From Sphingomonadaceae bacterium (lineage in GTDB: Bacteria; Pseudomonadota; Alphaproteobacteria; Sphingomonadales; Sphingomonadaceae), in the NCBI GenBank assembly GCA_947451875.1, contig CANGBE010000025.1, positions 1-11,730 of the forward strand: a stretch of 11,730 bases of DNA, read 5' to 3'. The translations under genes and the position numbers were made by a program. The notes below the pieces were generated by a model, which ran no database searches, was not told where the DNA came from, and worked only from the letters and a program-made list of their open reading frames with translations. Each line of letters starts with the position of its first letter. Position 1 is the first letter of the stretch. Of the stretch, positions 1 to 6,493 are shown one piece after another.

Positions 1-2
1 AG

Positions 3-1889
3 CAGCCAGGAGAAGGTTCCCCCGCCGCGCGAAACGAGCCCCTGCAACACCAGTTGCTGAATGGCAACCGGGCGTCCGTGCTTGTCGGCCCAGATTGAAT
101 CTTCAACGGCCAATTCGCCGCCGCTGGAAATGAATTGCCAGTAAGAGCCATCGGGCAGGGCGAGGCCTGCACCCTGCCGGTTTTCCGACAAGCCGATCTC
201 GATACCCGGGCCGATATGCCAGCGGATGGCAAAGCCCACCTTGCCGCGCGCGCCCTTGCCCTTGGCCGGAACCAGCAGGTCTTCGCCGCGCAGTTCTGTG
301 CCATCGTCGCGCAGGATCAGGATGCGGCGGTGGATCAGGCCGAAGCGGCTGGCATAGCCATCGTGGCTGGCCTCAAGCCTAGTGGCTCCAGAACCGCGCT
401 CACCCTCAATGGTGCGGCGATCAACTTCGACCTCGTTGACGCCGGGGCCGAGCTTTCCGGCGATCAGCACGGCAGTACTATTGGAATCGTCGAGCACCAG
501 TGTCGAATGCGCAGCCGTAGCGCGCAGGCCGGCGTCAAGGCGCGGCGGGATAAGCCCGCCCGCCGCTGCCGCGCCGCCGCAGTTGACGATAAGGCGCTGG
601 TTCGCGTGGCTCAGCTCAAACGCCAGTGTTGAAGCGCAACCCGCCCGGGCATGGCGCGCCATTGGCGGCGGTGCTGCGTCGAATTGCAGGATGGTCTTCT
701 GGGCAACCGCGCGCTGGTATCCCCACTGGCGGGCATCGCGCAAGGGGCGGGTGCGGACGCCGCTGGCCTCTACCAGCGCGGCAATCTCTGCCCCGCCGAC
801 AGCCCAACCGCCCTGCCACGATCCCAGCGAGCCATTGCCATGGGTCAGCGCCAGCAGCGGCGGCACCAGCAGCGCGAGCATCGAGCCAACCACCTCGGGC
901 GGATCGCGATCCACGGCATAGTAACAGGACGACAGCCGCACCAGCAGGGCAATCGCCTCCATCTGCGCTATCGGGCTACGCGCCAACACGCCGCCATCAT
1001 CGCCAACCAGCTCGCCCAGCGTTTTGACCAGACCTGATTCGCCGAACAGACGGCGCGGCTTGCCTCCAGAAAGCAGAAGCCCCGCAGCAGTGATTCCGCA
1101 CCAACCGGCGAACTGGGCGAGCAGGTCTTCACCGCGCAAGACATTTTTGTCGAGCCAGCGCGCATGAGCGGCGATCGATGTCATCGCTCGTTGGCGCAGC
1201 AGCTTGTCGGAAGAGAGAATCAGCGGCGCATGGGTAAGCCATGACAGTAGCCGGGTGCCCGCCGAGGCCACAGACCAGACGCCAACCTTGCCCGGCTTGG
1301 ACGGCAGCTTGGCATTGGCATCAAGCCAGCTCGCCAGAATGCGGGTTGCCACCGGCGTGCACTGTTCGCGCGGCGCGGCGGCCTCAAGATCAGCCAGCCA
1401 GGTAAAGCCGTGAACGTAACGCTCCATCGGCGGAAACATCCGCGCGACGCCGCCAAGATCGGCCTGCGAGATCGCCAGCTTGGCGCCATTCAGCAGAAAG
1501 TGCCCGGCGCGGATCGCGGTTCCCGCCACTTTATCGCCAGTCAGCGGATCAACTGCAGCGGCGAGAAGGCGTTCTTTTTGCGCTTTGCGCAGCGGCGCGG
1601 TGAGCGCTGATCCCGGAATGCCGATCGAATAGGCGAAACGCAAAAACCGCTCACCCGCGCTTAGCGACGGTGGGGCAAAGTCGGCAAGCGCGAGCATCCG
1701 GCCGGGTTCGATGACCCTGCTTTCCACTTCAGGGCTTTCAGCTTCACCCACCTCAGAGTTCACCAGCTCCTCCCGCTTCCCGCTGTCCAGCGCAATGGCC
1801 ATAGCCGTCCCGCCTTTAGCAGCGTGAGCCGCATCATGGTCGCTCTCGCCCGGTGTGTCATCAAGGACTTCCCTGAGCGGCGCATCCAT
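3..1889 (-). CDS. Heparinase II/III-family protein, 3' end off the left edge
   Basis: The frame is open for 629 codons from the ATG at 1889 to the left edge with no stop; I checked the triplets across most of its length. It resembles the large alphaproteobacterial heparinase II/III-family proteins, in which a helical N-terminal half (here about residues 60-330) is followed by a beta-rich HepII/III C-terminal domain. Segments such as FELSHANQRLIVNCGG and ATAAHSTLVLDDSNS fit the start of that C-terminal domain. The first 60 or so residues are acidic and low in complexity, so the internal ATG at codon 30 (1802) is an alternative start. I keep 1889 because its ATG abuts the rpe stop (TAAATG) and an AAAGGG in the rpe tail could serve as ribosome binding site, implying translational coupling. 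Family members are polysaccharide lyases or related uronate-polymer enzymes, but the substrate of this subgroup is not known to me and I see no clear signal peptide. In related genomes purH often follows, which would lie beyond the left edge. Confidence 0.85.
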   Translation of the reverse strand, partial: MDAPLREVLDDTPGESDHDAAHAAKGGTAMAIALDSGKREELVNSEVGEAESPEVESRVIEPGRMLALADFAPPSLSAGERFLRFAYSIGIPGSALTAPLRKAQKERLLAAAVDPLTGDKVAGTAIRAGHFLLNGAKLAISQADLGGVARMFPPMERYVHGFTWLADLEAAAPREQCTPVATRILASWLDANAKLPSKPGKVGVWSVASAGTRLLSWLTHAPLILSSDKLLRQRAMTSIAAHARWLDKNVLRGEDLLAQFAGWCGITAAGLLLSGGKPRRLFGESGLVKTLGELVGDDGGVLARSPIAQMEAIALLVRLSSCYYAVDRDPPEVVGSMLALLVPPLLALTHGNGSLGSWQGGWAVGGAEIAALVEASGVRTRPLRDARQWGYQRAVAQKTILQFDAAPPPMARHARAGCASTLAFELSHANQRLIVNCGGAAAAGGLIPPRLDAGLRATAAHSTLVLDDSNSTAVLIAGKLGPGVNEVEVDRRTIEGERGSGATRLEASHDGYASRFGLIHRRILILRDDGTELRGEDLLVPAKGKGARGKVGFAIRWHIGPGIEIGLSENRQGAGLALPDGSYWQFISSGGELAVEDSIWADKHGRPVAIQQLVLQGLVSRGGGTFSWL

Positions 1890-2552
1890 TTAAGCCAGCC
1901 CTTTTAGCCGGGCGATATTGGCGGCATAACAATCCGGCCCGCCTTTGAAGGTTGCCGTGCCCGCCACCAGCACATCGGCCCCTGCTGCAACGCAGAGCGG
2001 CGCGGTTACTGCGTCGACTCCGCCATCAACCTCAAGCCTGATATCGCGGCCCGACTTGTCGATCATCTTGCGCACTGCCTCGATCTTGCGGAGCTGGCTG
2101 GAGATGAAGCTCTGCCCGCCGAAGCCGGGGTTGACGCTCATCACCAGCACCAGATCGATATCCTCGATCAGATAGTCGAGCATCTTGGCCGGGGTCGCCG
2201 GATTGAGCGAAACACCGGCCAGCTTGCCGCAGCTCTTGATCAGCTGGACCGTGCGGTGGGTATGGGCACCCGCTTCAGGATGGACAGTTATGATATCCGC
2301 ACCGGCATCGGCAAAGGCCTGAATATAGCTGTCGACCGGCGATATCATCAGGTGGACATCAAACACCTTGGCCGTGTGCGGGCGCAGCGCCTTCACCACC
2401 ATCGGGCCGATGGTGATATTGGGCACGAAATGCCCATCCATCACGTCGACATGGATCCAGTCTGCCCCCGCTGCATCAATGGCGCGCACCTCTTCGCCCA
2501 GCCGGGCAAAGTCGGCGGAGAGGATGGAGGGGGAAATCAGTGGAATGGCCAT
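1890..2552 (-). CDS. rpe: Ribulose-phosphate 3-epimerase
   Basis: This cytosolic TIM-barrel enzyme interconverts D-ribulose-5-phosphate and D-xylulose-5-phosphate in the pentose phosphate pathway. The 220-residue protein is full length for the family. It starts with ISPSILSADFARLGEEV and carries the metal and catalytic residues of the family: H34 and D36 in IHVDVMDGHFVPN, H67 in DVHLMI, and D176 in LEVDGGVD. The phosphate-binding region includes MSVNPGFGGQSF (residues 138-149). The ATG at 2552 is the natural family start. Its stop codon directly precedes the ATG of the heparinase-family gene. In sphingomonads as I know them an rRNA methyltransferase gene (rsmB) commonly lies just upstream; here that place is taken by RiPP-cluster remnants, so the promoter of rpe may have been replaced. 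No strong Shine-Dalgarno is visible. Confidence 0.97.
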   Translation of the reverse strand: MAIPLISPSILSADFARLGEEVRAIDAAGADWIHVDVMDGHFVPNITIGPMVVKALRPHTAKVFDVHLMISPVDSYIQAFADAGADIITVHPEAGAHTHRTVQLIKSCGKLAGVSLNPATPAKMLDYLIEDIDLVLVMSVNPGFGGQSFISSQLRKIEAVRKMIDKSGRDIRLEVDGGVDAVTAPLCVAAGADVLVAGTATFKGGPDCYAANIARLKGLA

Positions 2553-2567
2553 ATATGGGCAATGGCC
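2547..2567 (-). other. Possible start-codon hairpin of rpe
   Basis: The arms GGCCAT (2547-2552) and ATGGCC (2562-2567) are perfect inverted repeats separated by 9 bases. On the minus-strand transcript the rpe AUG lies within one arm. The stem is only 6 bp and may be chance. If formed, it would hide the start codon, which fits with the lack of an obvious ribosome binding site. Confidence 0.2.
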
Positions 2568-2638
2568 TTAACACCCTATCTAGGGGCAGCAAGGCAAGGC
2601 CAAGGCTTTTCCACACTGTATCCTGTAGGCGGTTGCCC

Positions 2639-2950
2639 TTATGCGTTCGCTTGCTTGGCCAGCGGCGGCGGAAATGCAATGAACTGCTCGAAGTTCTCGA
2701 TATCCCAGCCGGTTACCACCAGGTCACCGACAGAAAGCCAGGCGTGGGCCTCGAAGCCAATCATCTCGGTCTTGCGGCTGCCGATTTGCAGGCGCGATGG
2801 GACACCTTTTCGCGCTAACCACCGCTGCGCAGCAAGTGCTTGGACAAGGCAATCTGATCTCCATGGCATCCGGCGAGCTACGCGAGGGATCAGTCGAGCA
2901 AGAAGATGCGCAAGCTTTTCTTGCCGCCGCGTGCTGCCACTTCTTGGCAC
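2639..2950 (-). CDS. Lasso-peptide biosynthesis B2-like peptidase, N-terminally truncated
   Basis: The 103-residue frame matches the transglutaminase-like cysteine peptidase fold of lasso-peptide B2 (McjB C-terminal) proteins, which remove the leader peptide from the precursor. From about residue 15 onward it reads like the family. A basic helix is followed by MPWRSDCLVQALAAQRWL, with the likely catalytic Cys at 34, then a Lys/Arg-rich strand, then FEAHAWLSVGD, with the likely catalytic His at 69 and candidate Asp at 76 or 83. Family members I know are about 140-150 residues, with an N-terminal helical part of some 40-50 residues before this point. Here the frame begins at a GTG (2950) just after an in-frame TGA at 2954-2956, with no ribosome binding site. 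The facing ABC gene fragment occupies the DNA where the N-terminus should be. The peptidase core is intact, but I infer a remnant and not a working gene. A stand-alone short B2 protein cannot be excluded. Confidence 0.72.
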   Translation of the reverse strand: MPRSGSTRRQEKLAHLLARLIPRVARRMPWRSDCLVQALAAQRWLARKGVPSRLQIGSRKTEMIGFEAHAWLSVGDLVVTGWDIENFEQFIAFPPPLAKQANA

Positions 2951-2999
2951 GCTTCAAGAAGCATGGCAGAATTGGGAGCACGGTACGGCATCTGTGAGC

Positions 3000-3746
3000 A
3001 TGGCTTTTGCGATGCTAGATCGCACCGAGGCAGTTCGCGAACCTGAGCCCGGACAGAATCCGCCGCCCGAGCTGAAACGCGAGCTCGTTCTCAGTAACGT
3101 CGGTGTGCACTTCAATGGAGGCCCCCGTCCGGCGCTAGACGGAACCAACCTTACGCTTTCTGCCCGCTCAACTCTGGCATTGGTCGGGGCCTCGGGATCA
3201 GGCAAATCAACCCTTGCCGATCTGGCGGGTGGCCTACTCTCGCCCGACAGCGGAACGATAGAGGTCGATGGTATCCCGCTTTCAGGTGGGGTCCAGCGGG
3301 CGTGGCGTGCGAAGGTGGCCTATGTCCAGCAAGAGCCGCTGCTGTTTCACGGTTCAGTCAGGGAAAATCTGGCGCGCGCCAATCCATCCGCAGACGAAAA
3401 GCGCATTCGGTGCGCGCTGGTGGATGCCTCTGCCGCTTTCGTCGATCAACTGCCGCAGGGCATTGACACCGTAATCGGCGACGGGGGACGGCGGCTATCA
3501 GGCGGTGAACAACAGCGCATTGCCCTTGCCCGCACCCTGCTGCGCGATCCCAGTCTGCTCATCCTCGACGAGGCGACCAGCGCGCTCGACAGCGCTAGTG
3601 AAGCCAGCATTGTCGAGGCGATCCGTGCGCTTCAGGGTAAGCTGACCATCCTGATCATCGCCCATCGCGGCGCACTGGTTGCGCTGGCGGACAGGGTTGT
3701 AGAATTGGCCGATGGCAGGATCGTAAGCGAAACGGCCATAAAATAG
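3000..3746 (+). CDS. ABC exporter ATPase domain, membrane domain missing (truncated lasso/RiPP-type transporter)
   Basis: From the ATG at 3000 this encodes 248 residues forming a complete nucleotide-binding domain of an ABC exporter. It has Walker A GASGSGKST (63-71), Q-loop YVQQEP (108-113), signature LSGGEQQR (166-173), Walker B LLILDEATSALD (186-197) and the H-loop histidine in IIAHR (H222). The frame is open further upstream, and codons from about 2928 still read like the linker after the last membrane helix of a fused exporter (LPLLGTLQEAWQNWEHGTAS). The roughly 300-residue membrane domain that should precede it is absent; the DNA there belongs to the facing B2 fragment and rpe. Placement next to a B2 domain suggests it was the D-type exporter of a lasso-peptide cluster. 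All ATPase motifs are intact, so the loss may be recent, or the domain may still be made. Alone it cannot be a transporter. Confidence 0.85.
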   Translation: MAFAMLDRTEAVREPEPGQNPPPELKRELVLSNVGVHFNGGPRPALDGTNLTLSARSTLALVGASGSGKSTLADLAGGLLSPDSGTIEVDGIPLSGGVQRAWRAKVAYVQQEPLLFHGSVRENLARANPSADEKRIRCALVDASAAFVDQLPQGIDTVIGDGGRRLSGGEQQRIALARTLLRDPSLLILDEATSALDSASEASIVEAIRALQGKLTILIIAHRGALVALADRVVELADGRIVSETAIK

Positions 3747-3787
3747 TTACAATTCGCGACTACTCTTGCCTGAATATCTGGTTAGTG

Positions 3788-4324
3788 ATGGGATTGATGC
3801 AGACTGATCGTAACCTTCAGCAGGCCGAGAATGGCGTGCTCCGCACTTTTCTCCGGGTAATCCTTGCCTCGGGCCTGGCAGCGTTTTCTGCCCCGGCGTT
3901 GGCTCAGGGCGATCCTGCGCCGCCACTGGGCTGCACCGGCACGCCTTCTGCCACCTGGGTTACGGTGATTGCCGAGGAGTTGCGCAGCGGTGATGGCCTG
4001 CTGGCCATGACGCTTTATGCTGACGATTCACGCCGGTTTCTGGTGAAGCACGGATCGCTTTCGGTTGGCCGGGTAAAGGTCCAGCCGGGTGGCACCACGC
4101 GGGGCTGCGTCTTCCTGCCCGCGCCGGGCGTTTATGCCATTGCTTTGTATCACGACGAAAACGGCGACACGAAATTCAACCGCTCGATGATCGGCCTGCC
4201 GCAGGAAGGCTGGGGCTTCACCAACAATCCGCCGACCCTGATGGGCCTGCCTTCGTTCTCGTCGGCGCGGCTGAACGTTCCGCGCACCGGACTGGTGACG
4301 CGGATTAAGATGAAATACCCCTGA
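3788..4324 (+). CDS. Secreted DUF2141-family protein
   Basis: The protein has a long N-terminal segment and then a clear Sec signal sequence (FLRVILASGLAAFSAPALAQ), with probable cleavage after the ALA-Q region, so it is exported. The mature part matches the DUF2141 family by its closing features: a VYAIALYHDENGDTKFNRS segment followed by GLPQEGWGFTNNP and a C-terminal strand ending in basic residues. The function of the family is unknown. Two cysteines (in LGCTGTP and RGCVFLP) could form a disulfide. The start is uncertain: the ATG at 3788, a GTG at 3785, the ATG at 3797 and a GTG at 3836 are all in frame and none has a good ribosome binding site. The last would give the most typical signal peptide. 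It follows the ABC fragment by about 40 bases and converges on the cytidylyltransferase gene. Confidence 0.85.
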   Translation: MGLMQTDRNLQQAENGVLRTFLRVILASGLAAFSAPALAQGDPAPPLGCTGTPSATWVTVIAEELRSGDGLLAMTLYADDSRRFLVKHGSLSVGRVKVQPGGTTRGCVFLPAPGVYAIALYHDENGDTKFNRSMIGLPQEGWGFTNNPPTLMGLPSFSSARLNVPRTGLVTRIKMKYP

Positions 4325-4337
4325 TCTAAGGGTCAGG
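4320..4337. terminator. Small inverted repeat between convergent genes
   Basis: CCTGA (4320-4324) and TCAGG (4333-4337) form a 5-bp stem with an 8-base loop. Each arm contains the stop codon of one of the two convergent genes. There is no T-run, so this would be a weak bidirectional stop at best. Confidence 0.2.
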
Positions 4338-5079
4338 CGTAGATTTCAGGCAAATAGATCGGCGCCTCGGCCCCGGCTATCGCGTGGGCGCGGGGATCGT
4401 CGACATCGAGCCACCACGCGTCGCGCGCATCTATGCCGATATCCATCGTCGCCGCGCGGCCCCGATCGGCGAGTGCTTGCATTCCGTCAGAGAGACTTCC
4501 CGCCTTGCCCGCCGCGATGGCTGCGGCAATCGCTTCAGGCAGTTCTGGGGTCACCAGAAACGCCCCGCAATCGACCGCATTGTATGGCGCGATGGTCTTG
4601 CCGATGGACTGAATGAAGCCGCGGTCATCGGTTTGCACCCAGGTGGCATCGTCGGGATCGATCATCGGGTGGTTCACCCGCCGGTCAATCGCCAGCGTAA
4701 CCCCGCGCGTTGGCGAGCCTTGCTGCGCCAGCTTGGTGAGGATCGGGGCAGCGAAGATGTGATCGGCCATCATCAGCAGGAAATCGCCCGAGATCGCCTC
4801 AGCCCCGACCATCACTGACCAGCCATTGGGCTTTGACCAGTCTGCCAGCCTGACGGGATCGACGGTAACGCCGGTTCGCGCGGCGATTTCGGTGAGGCCT
4901 GCCTCCAGCCGCTCGGCCTCATGGCCGGTGACCACGACGACGCGCCTTGCCCCGGCAGCTCGCGCCTGCCGGATCCCGAGTTCGATCAGCGGCATGCCCG
5001 CAACCGGCGTGAGCGGCTTCGATTCCGAGACTTCGCGCAGGCGGCTGCCATATCCGGCGGCAATGATCAGGGCGTCCAC
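4333..5079 (-). CDS. Nucleotidyltransferase, probable CTP:inositol-1-phosphate cytidylyltransferase
   Basis: This 248-residue cytosolic protein is a sugar-nucleotidyltransferase-fold enzyme. The nucleotide-binding loop AAGYGSRL (7-14) is followed by the conserved lysine K21 in SESKPLTPVAGMPL. The segment NGWSVMVGAEA followed by LLMMADHIF (D106, H107) resembles the GNGYS...MGDHVY pattern of archaeal inositol-1-phosphate cytidylyltransferases, which make CDP-inositol from CTP and inositol-1-phosphate. Its position just downstream of myo-inositol-phosphate synthase, and opposite a CDP-alcohol phosphatidyltransferase, supports that substrate. In several hyperthermophiles this domain is fused to the transferase; here they are separate. 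The start is a GTG at 5079 with a GGGAG ribosome binding site five bases upstream. Other NTP:phosphosugar or phosphocholine cytidylyltransferases are the main alternatives; the specificity is inferred. Confidence 0.85.
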   Translation of the reverse strand: MDALIIAAGYGSRLREVSESKPLTPVAGMPLIELGIRQARAAGARRVVVVTGHEAERLEAGLTEIAARTGVTVDPVRLADWSKPNGWSVMVGAEAISGDFLLMMADHIFAAPILTKLAQQGSPTRGVTLAIDRRVNHPMIDPDDATWVQTDDRGFIQSIGKTIAPYNAVDCGAFLVTPELPEAIAAAIAAGKAGSLSDGMQALADRGRAATMDIGIDARDAWWLDVDDPRAHAIAGAEAPIYLPEIYA

Positions 5080-5084
5080 TTTGG

Positions 5085-5089
5085 CTCCC
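5085..5089 (-). promoter_or_regulatory. Ribosome binding site fixing the GTG start of the cytidylyltransferase
   Basis: The minus strand reads GGGAG-CCAAA-GTG, so a Shine-Dalgarno sits five bases before the GTG at 5079. No better ATG lies nearby, and the family motif begins six residues later, so the GTG is the likely start. Confidence 0.6.
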
Positions 5090-5104
5090 GTTCCGATACA
5101 ACAA

Positions 5105-5132
5105 CGCCGACCGTCCGTGAGGAAGGTCGGCG
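5105..5132 (-). terminator. Hairpin between inositol synthase and cytidylyltransferase genes (possible attenuator)
   Basis: CGCCGACC (5105-5112) pairs perfectly with GGTCGGCG (5125-5132). Inside, after one mismatch, TCC (5114-5116) pairs with GGA (5121-5123), closing a 4-base loop. The 11-bp interrupted stem lies in the 78-bp gap between two co-directional genes. On the minus strand it is followed by TTGTTGT rather than a solid U-run, so partial termination or an RNA-stabilising 3' end for the upstream gene is more likely than full termination. Confidence 0.45.
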
Positions 5133-5157
5133 CCGAATGCCCTGATGGGCGGATTGT

Positions 5158-6258
5158 TTATTCAGCAGCGATGGCGGCGTCGGAAATGTATTCCTCGACC
5201 ATCTGGGCTGCCGTATCGTCGCTGAATTGCTGCAACGGATGCTTGCAGTAATAGGCCGAAGGACCAATCAGCGCCCCACCTTCACCGCGCTCAAGCGCAA
5301 TCTTGCAGCAACGGATCGCGTCCATTACGCAGGCTGCGGAGTTCGGGCTGTCTTCAACCGAGAGACGCAGCTCAAGGTTCATCGGCACATTGCCCCACTG
5401 CTGGCCTTCAAGGCGCAGGAAGCACAGCTTGTTGTCCTTTTGCCAAGGCACATAGTCAGACGGGCCGACATGGATGTTCTCATCCGCAAGCCGGTTAGCA
5501 AGCATCGCCTGCACTGCCTCGGTCTTTGATTCTTTCTTACTGCCCAGCCGCTGGCGATCGAGCATGTTCATGAAATCGGTATTGCCGCCGGTGTTGAGCT
5601 GATAGGTCCGCTCAACATTAACGCCGCGCGCGCCAAACAGGCTGGAAAGCACCCGGTGAACAATCGTCGCGCCGATCTGTGCCTTGATATCGTCGCCCAC
5701 AATGGGGATGCGCTTTTCAGCAAAGCGGCGTTCCCATTCGGGACGGCTGGCGATGAACACCGGCATGCAGTTGACCACGGCAACGCCCGCTTCCAGCGCG
5801 CATTCCATGTAGAATTCAGTAGCCTCTTCCGACCCGACGGGCAGGAAGTTGAGCAGAACCTCTGCGCGCGAGTCCTTGAGTGCCTGAACGATTTCCGCTT
5901 GGGTCGCATCGGCCTGATCGGCAACGATGAAGCCGCGCTCACCCATCCCGGTCATGTGCTCGGCTACGCCATCGGAAACGCGGCCCATCATTACCTTGGT
6001 GCTGGTTGACGGCACTTCTGGCATAAATACGGCAGTGTTATTTGGAGCGGAAAAGATCGCCTCGGCAATGTCGAGACCGACCTTGCGGGCATCGACGTCC
6101 ACACCCATCACGAATTCTACATCGCCCGCGCCATAGCCCCCGATCCGATCATGGATCAGGCCCTGCGACGAATTGTTGGAGCGATAATAGGCAACCCCCT
6201 GAACCAGCGAACTGGCGCAGTTCCCTACGCCGATCACTGCAACCCTTATTGGCTTCAT
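5158..6258 (-). CDS. ino1: Myo-inositol-1-phosphate synthase
   Basis: This enzyme converts D-glucose-6-phosphate to 1L-myo-inositol-1-phosphate using NAD in a redox-neutral cycle. The 366-residue protein has the length and layout of the actinobacterial type (Mycobacterium Ino1 is 367), not the longer eukaryotic type. Visible features are the NAD-binding loop GVGNCASS (10-17), LPVGSEEA in the Rossmann half, the catalytic-domain core VGDDIKAQIGAT, the segment NTGGNTDFMNM, the lysine-rich SKKESKTEAV, and GPSDYV. It starts at the ATG at 6258 with a GGAGG ribosome binding site (6269-6273). It is the first gene of a minus-strand pair with the cytidylyltransferase and is divergent from the CDP-alcohol phosphatidyltransferase. 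The close likeness to the actinobacterial form in an alphaproteobacterial setting suggests old horizontal transfer, which is an inference. Confidence 0.95.
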   Translation of the reverse strand: MKPIRVAVIGVGNCASSLVQGVAYYRSNNSSQGLIHDRIGGYGAGDVEFVMGVDVDARKVGLDIAEAIFSAPNNTAVFMPEVPSTSTKVMMGRVSDGVAEHMTGMGERGFIVADQADATQAEIVQALKDSRAEVLLNFLPVGSEEATEFYMECALEAGVAVVNCMPVFIASRPEWERRFAEKRIPIVGDDIKAQIGATIVHRVLSSLFGARGVNVERTYQLNTGGNTDFMNMLDRQRLGSKKESKTEAVQAMLANRLADENIHVGPSDYVPWQKDNKLCFLRLEGQQWGNVPMNLELRLSVEDSPNSAACVMDAIRCCKIALERGEGGALIGPSAYYCKHPLQQFSDDTAAQMVEEYISDAAIAAE

Positions 6259-6268
6259 CTAAAAGATT

Positions 6269-6273
6269 CCTCC
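6269..6273 (-). promoter_or_regulatory. Ribosome binding site of inositol-phosphate synthase
   Basis: The minus strand reads GGAGG about ten bases before the ATG at 6258. It is a strong core at slightly long spacing. Confidence 0.55.
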
Positions 6274-6278
6274 GGACA

Positions 6279-6291
6279 GCCGCTTAGCGGC
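6279..6291. repeat. 13-bp palindrome, operator-like
   Basis: GCCGCT and AGCGGC are perfect inverted arms around a single central T. It lies about 20 bases upstream of the inositol synthase ATG, immediately beyond its ribosome binding site. It could be a repressor site or a small 5'-leader hairpin. Confidence 0.4.
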
Positions 6292-6435
6292 CAGAACAAT
6301 CTCGCCTCATTGAGAAAACGACCGGCAAATGCAAGCAATTTGCTCAAACACACGCAGATTTGCGACAATTAGCGACAGAATGCCGCTGAACTGCGGCGAT
6401 CAGTTGATAGGTCAAGGCTGGGCGAAAACAGGCAG

Positions 6436-6463
6436 TTGCAGCGCGGCGGGCAACCACTATGCT
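6436..6463 (+). promoter_or_regulatory. Candidate promoter of the phosphatidyltransferase gene
   Basis: TTGCAG (6436-6441) and TATGCT (6458-6463) are separated by 16 bases and resemble sigma-70-type -35 and -10 boxes. Transcription would begin near 6470, leaving a leader of about 24 bases that holds the ribosome binding site. This is a consensus match only. Confidence 0.3.
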
Positions 6464-6483
6464 CTGAATGATAACAGGATTGG

Positions 6484-6488
6484 GGAGG
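6484..6488 (+). promoter_or_regulatory. Ribosome binding site fixing the phosphatidyltransferase start
   Basis: GGAGG is followed after five bases by the ATG at 6494. The reading frame is open well upstream of that, but this site and the family N-terminus place the start at 6494. The ATG at 6490 is in another frame and too close. Confidence 0.7.
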
Positions 6489-6493
6489 CATGG

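Larger units (their letters stand above)
6259..6493. promoter_or_regulatory. Divergent control region of the inositol locus
   Basis: This 235-bp gap separates the two divergent transcription units and must hold both promoters. It contains a perfect 13-bp palindrome GCCGCT-T-AGCGGC (6279-6291) in the leader of the synthase gene, an inverted repeat GCAAAT/ATTTGC (6325-6330 and 6338-6343), and two GCGACA copies at 6362 and 6372, exactly ten bases apart on one face of the helix. These are operator-like, but I cannot name a regulator. No convincing protein is encoded here. Confidence 0.5.

Noticed and set aside
135..1610. Several plus-strand open frames of 65-180 codons.
   Set aside because: They are antisense to the fully open heparinase-family frame, overlap one another, and show no family features.
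2553..2638. Possible lasso precursor peptide or small gene between the B2 fragment and rpe.
   Set aside because: I found no short frame with a leader followed by a Gly-starting core with Asp/Glu at position 7-9 and with a ribosome binding site. The minus-strand frame crossing it runs into rpe out of frame.
2256..2927. Long plus-strand open frame upstream of and in frame with the ABC ATPase domain, which would give a 496-residue protein.
   Set aside because: It is antisense to rpe and the B2 domain, its translation is low-complexity Arg/His-rich with no exporter membrane helices, and it is explained by GC-rich antisense openness.
3747..3776. TTACAA ... TGAATA as a promoter for the DUF2141 gene.
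   Set aside because: The 18-base spacing is tolerable, but the implied leader would be only a few bases and both boxes are weak, so support is too thin to list.
6329..6493. N-terminal extension of 55 residues on the CDP-alcohol phosphatidyltransferase.
   Set aside because: It runs through the divergent promoter repeats, has no family character, and the strong ribosome binding site points to 6494.
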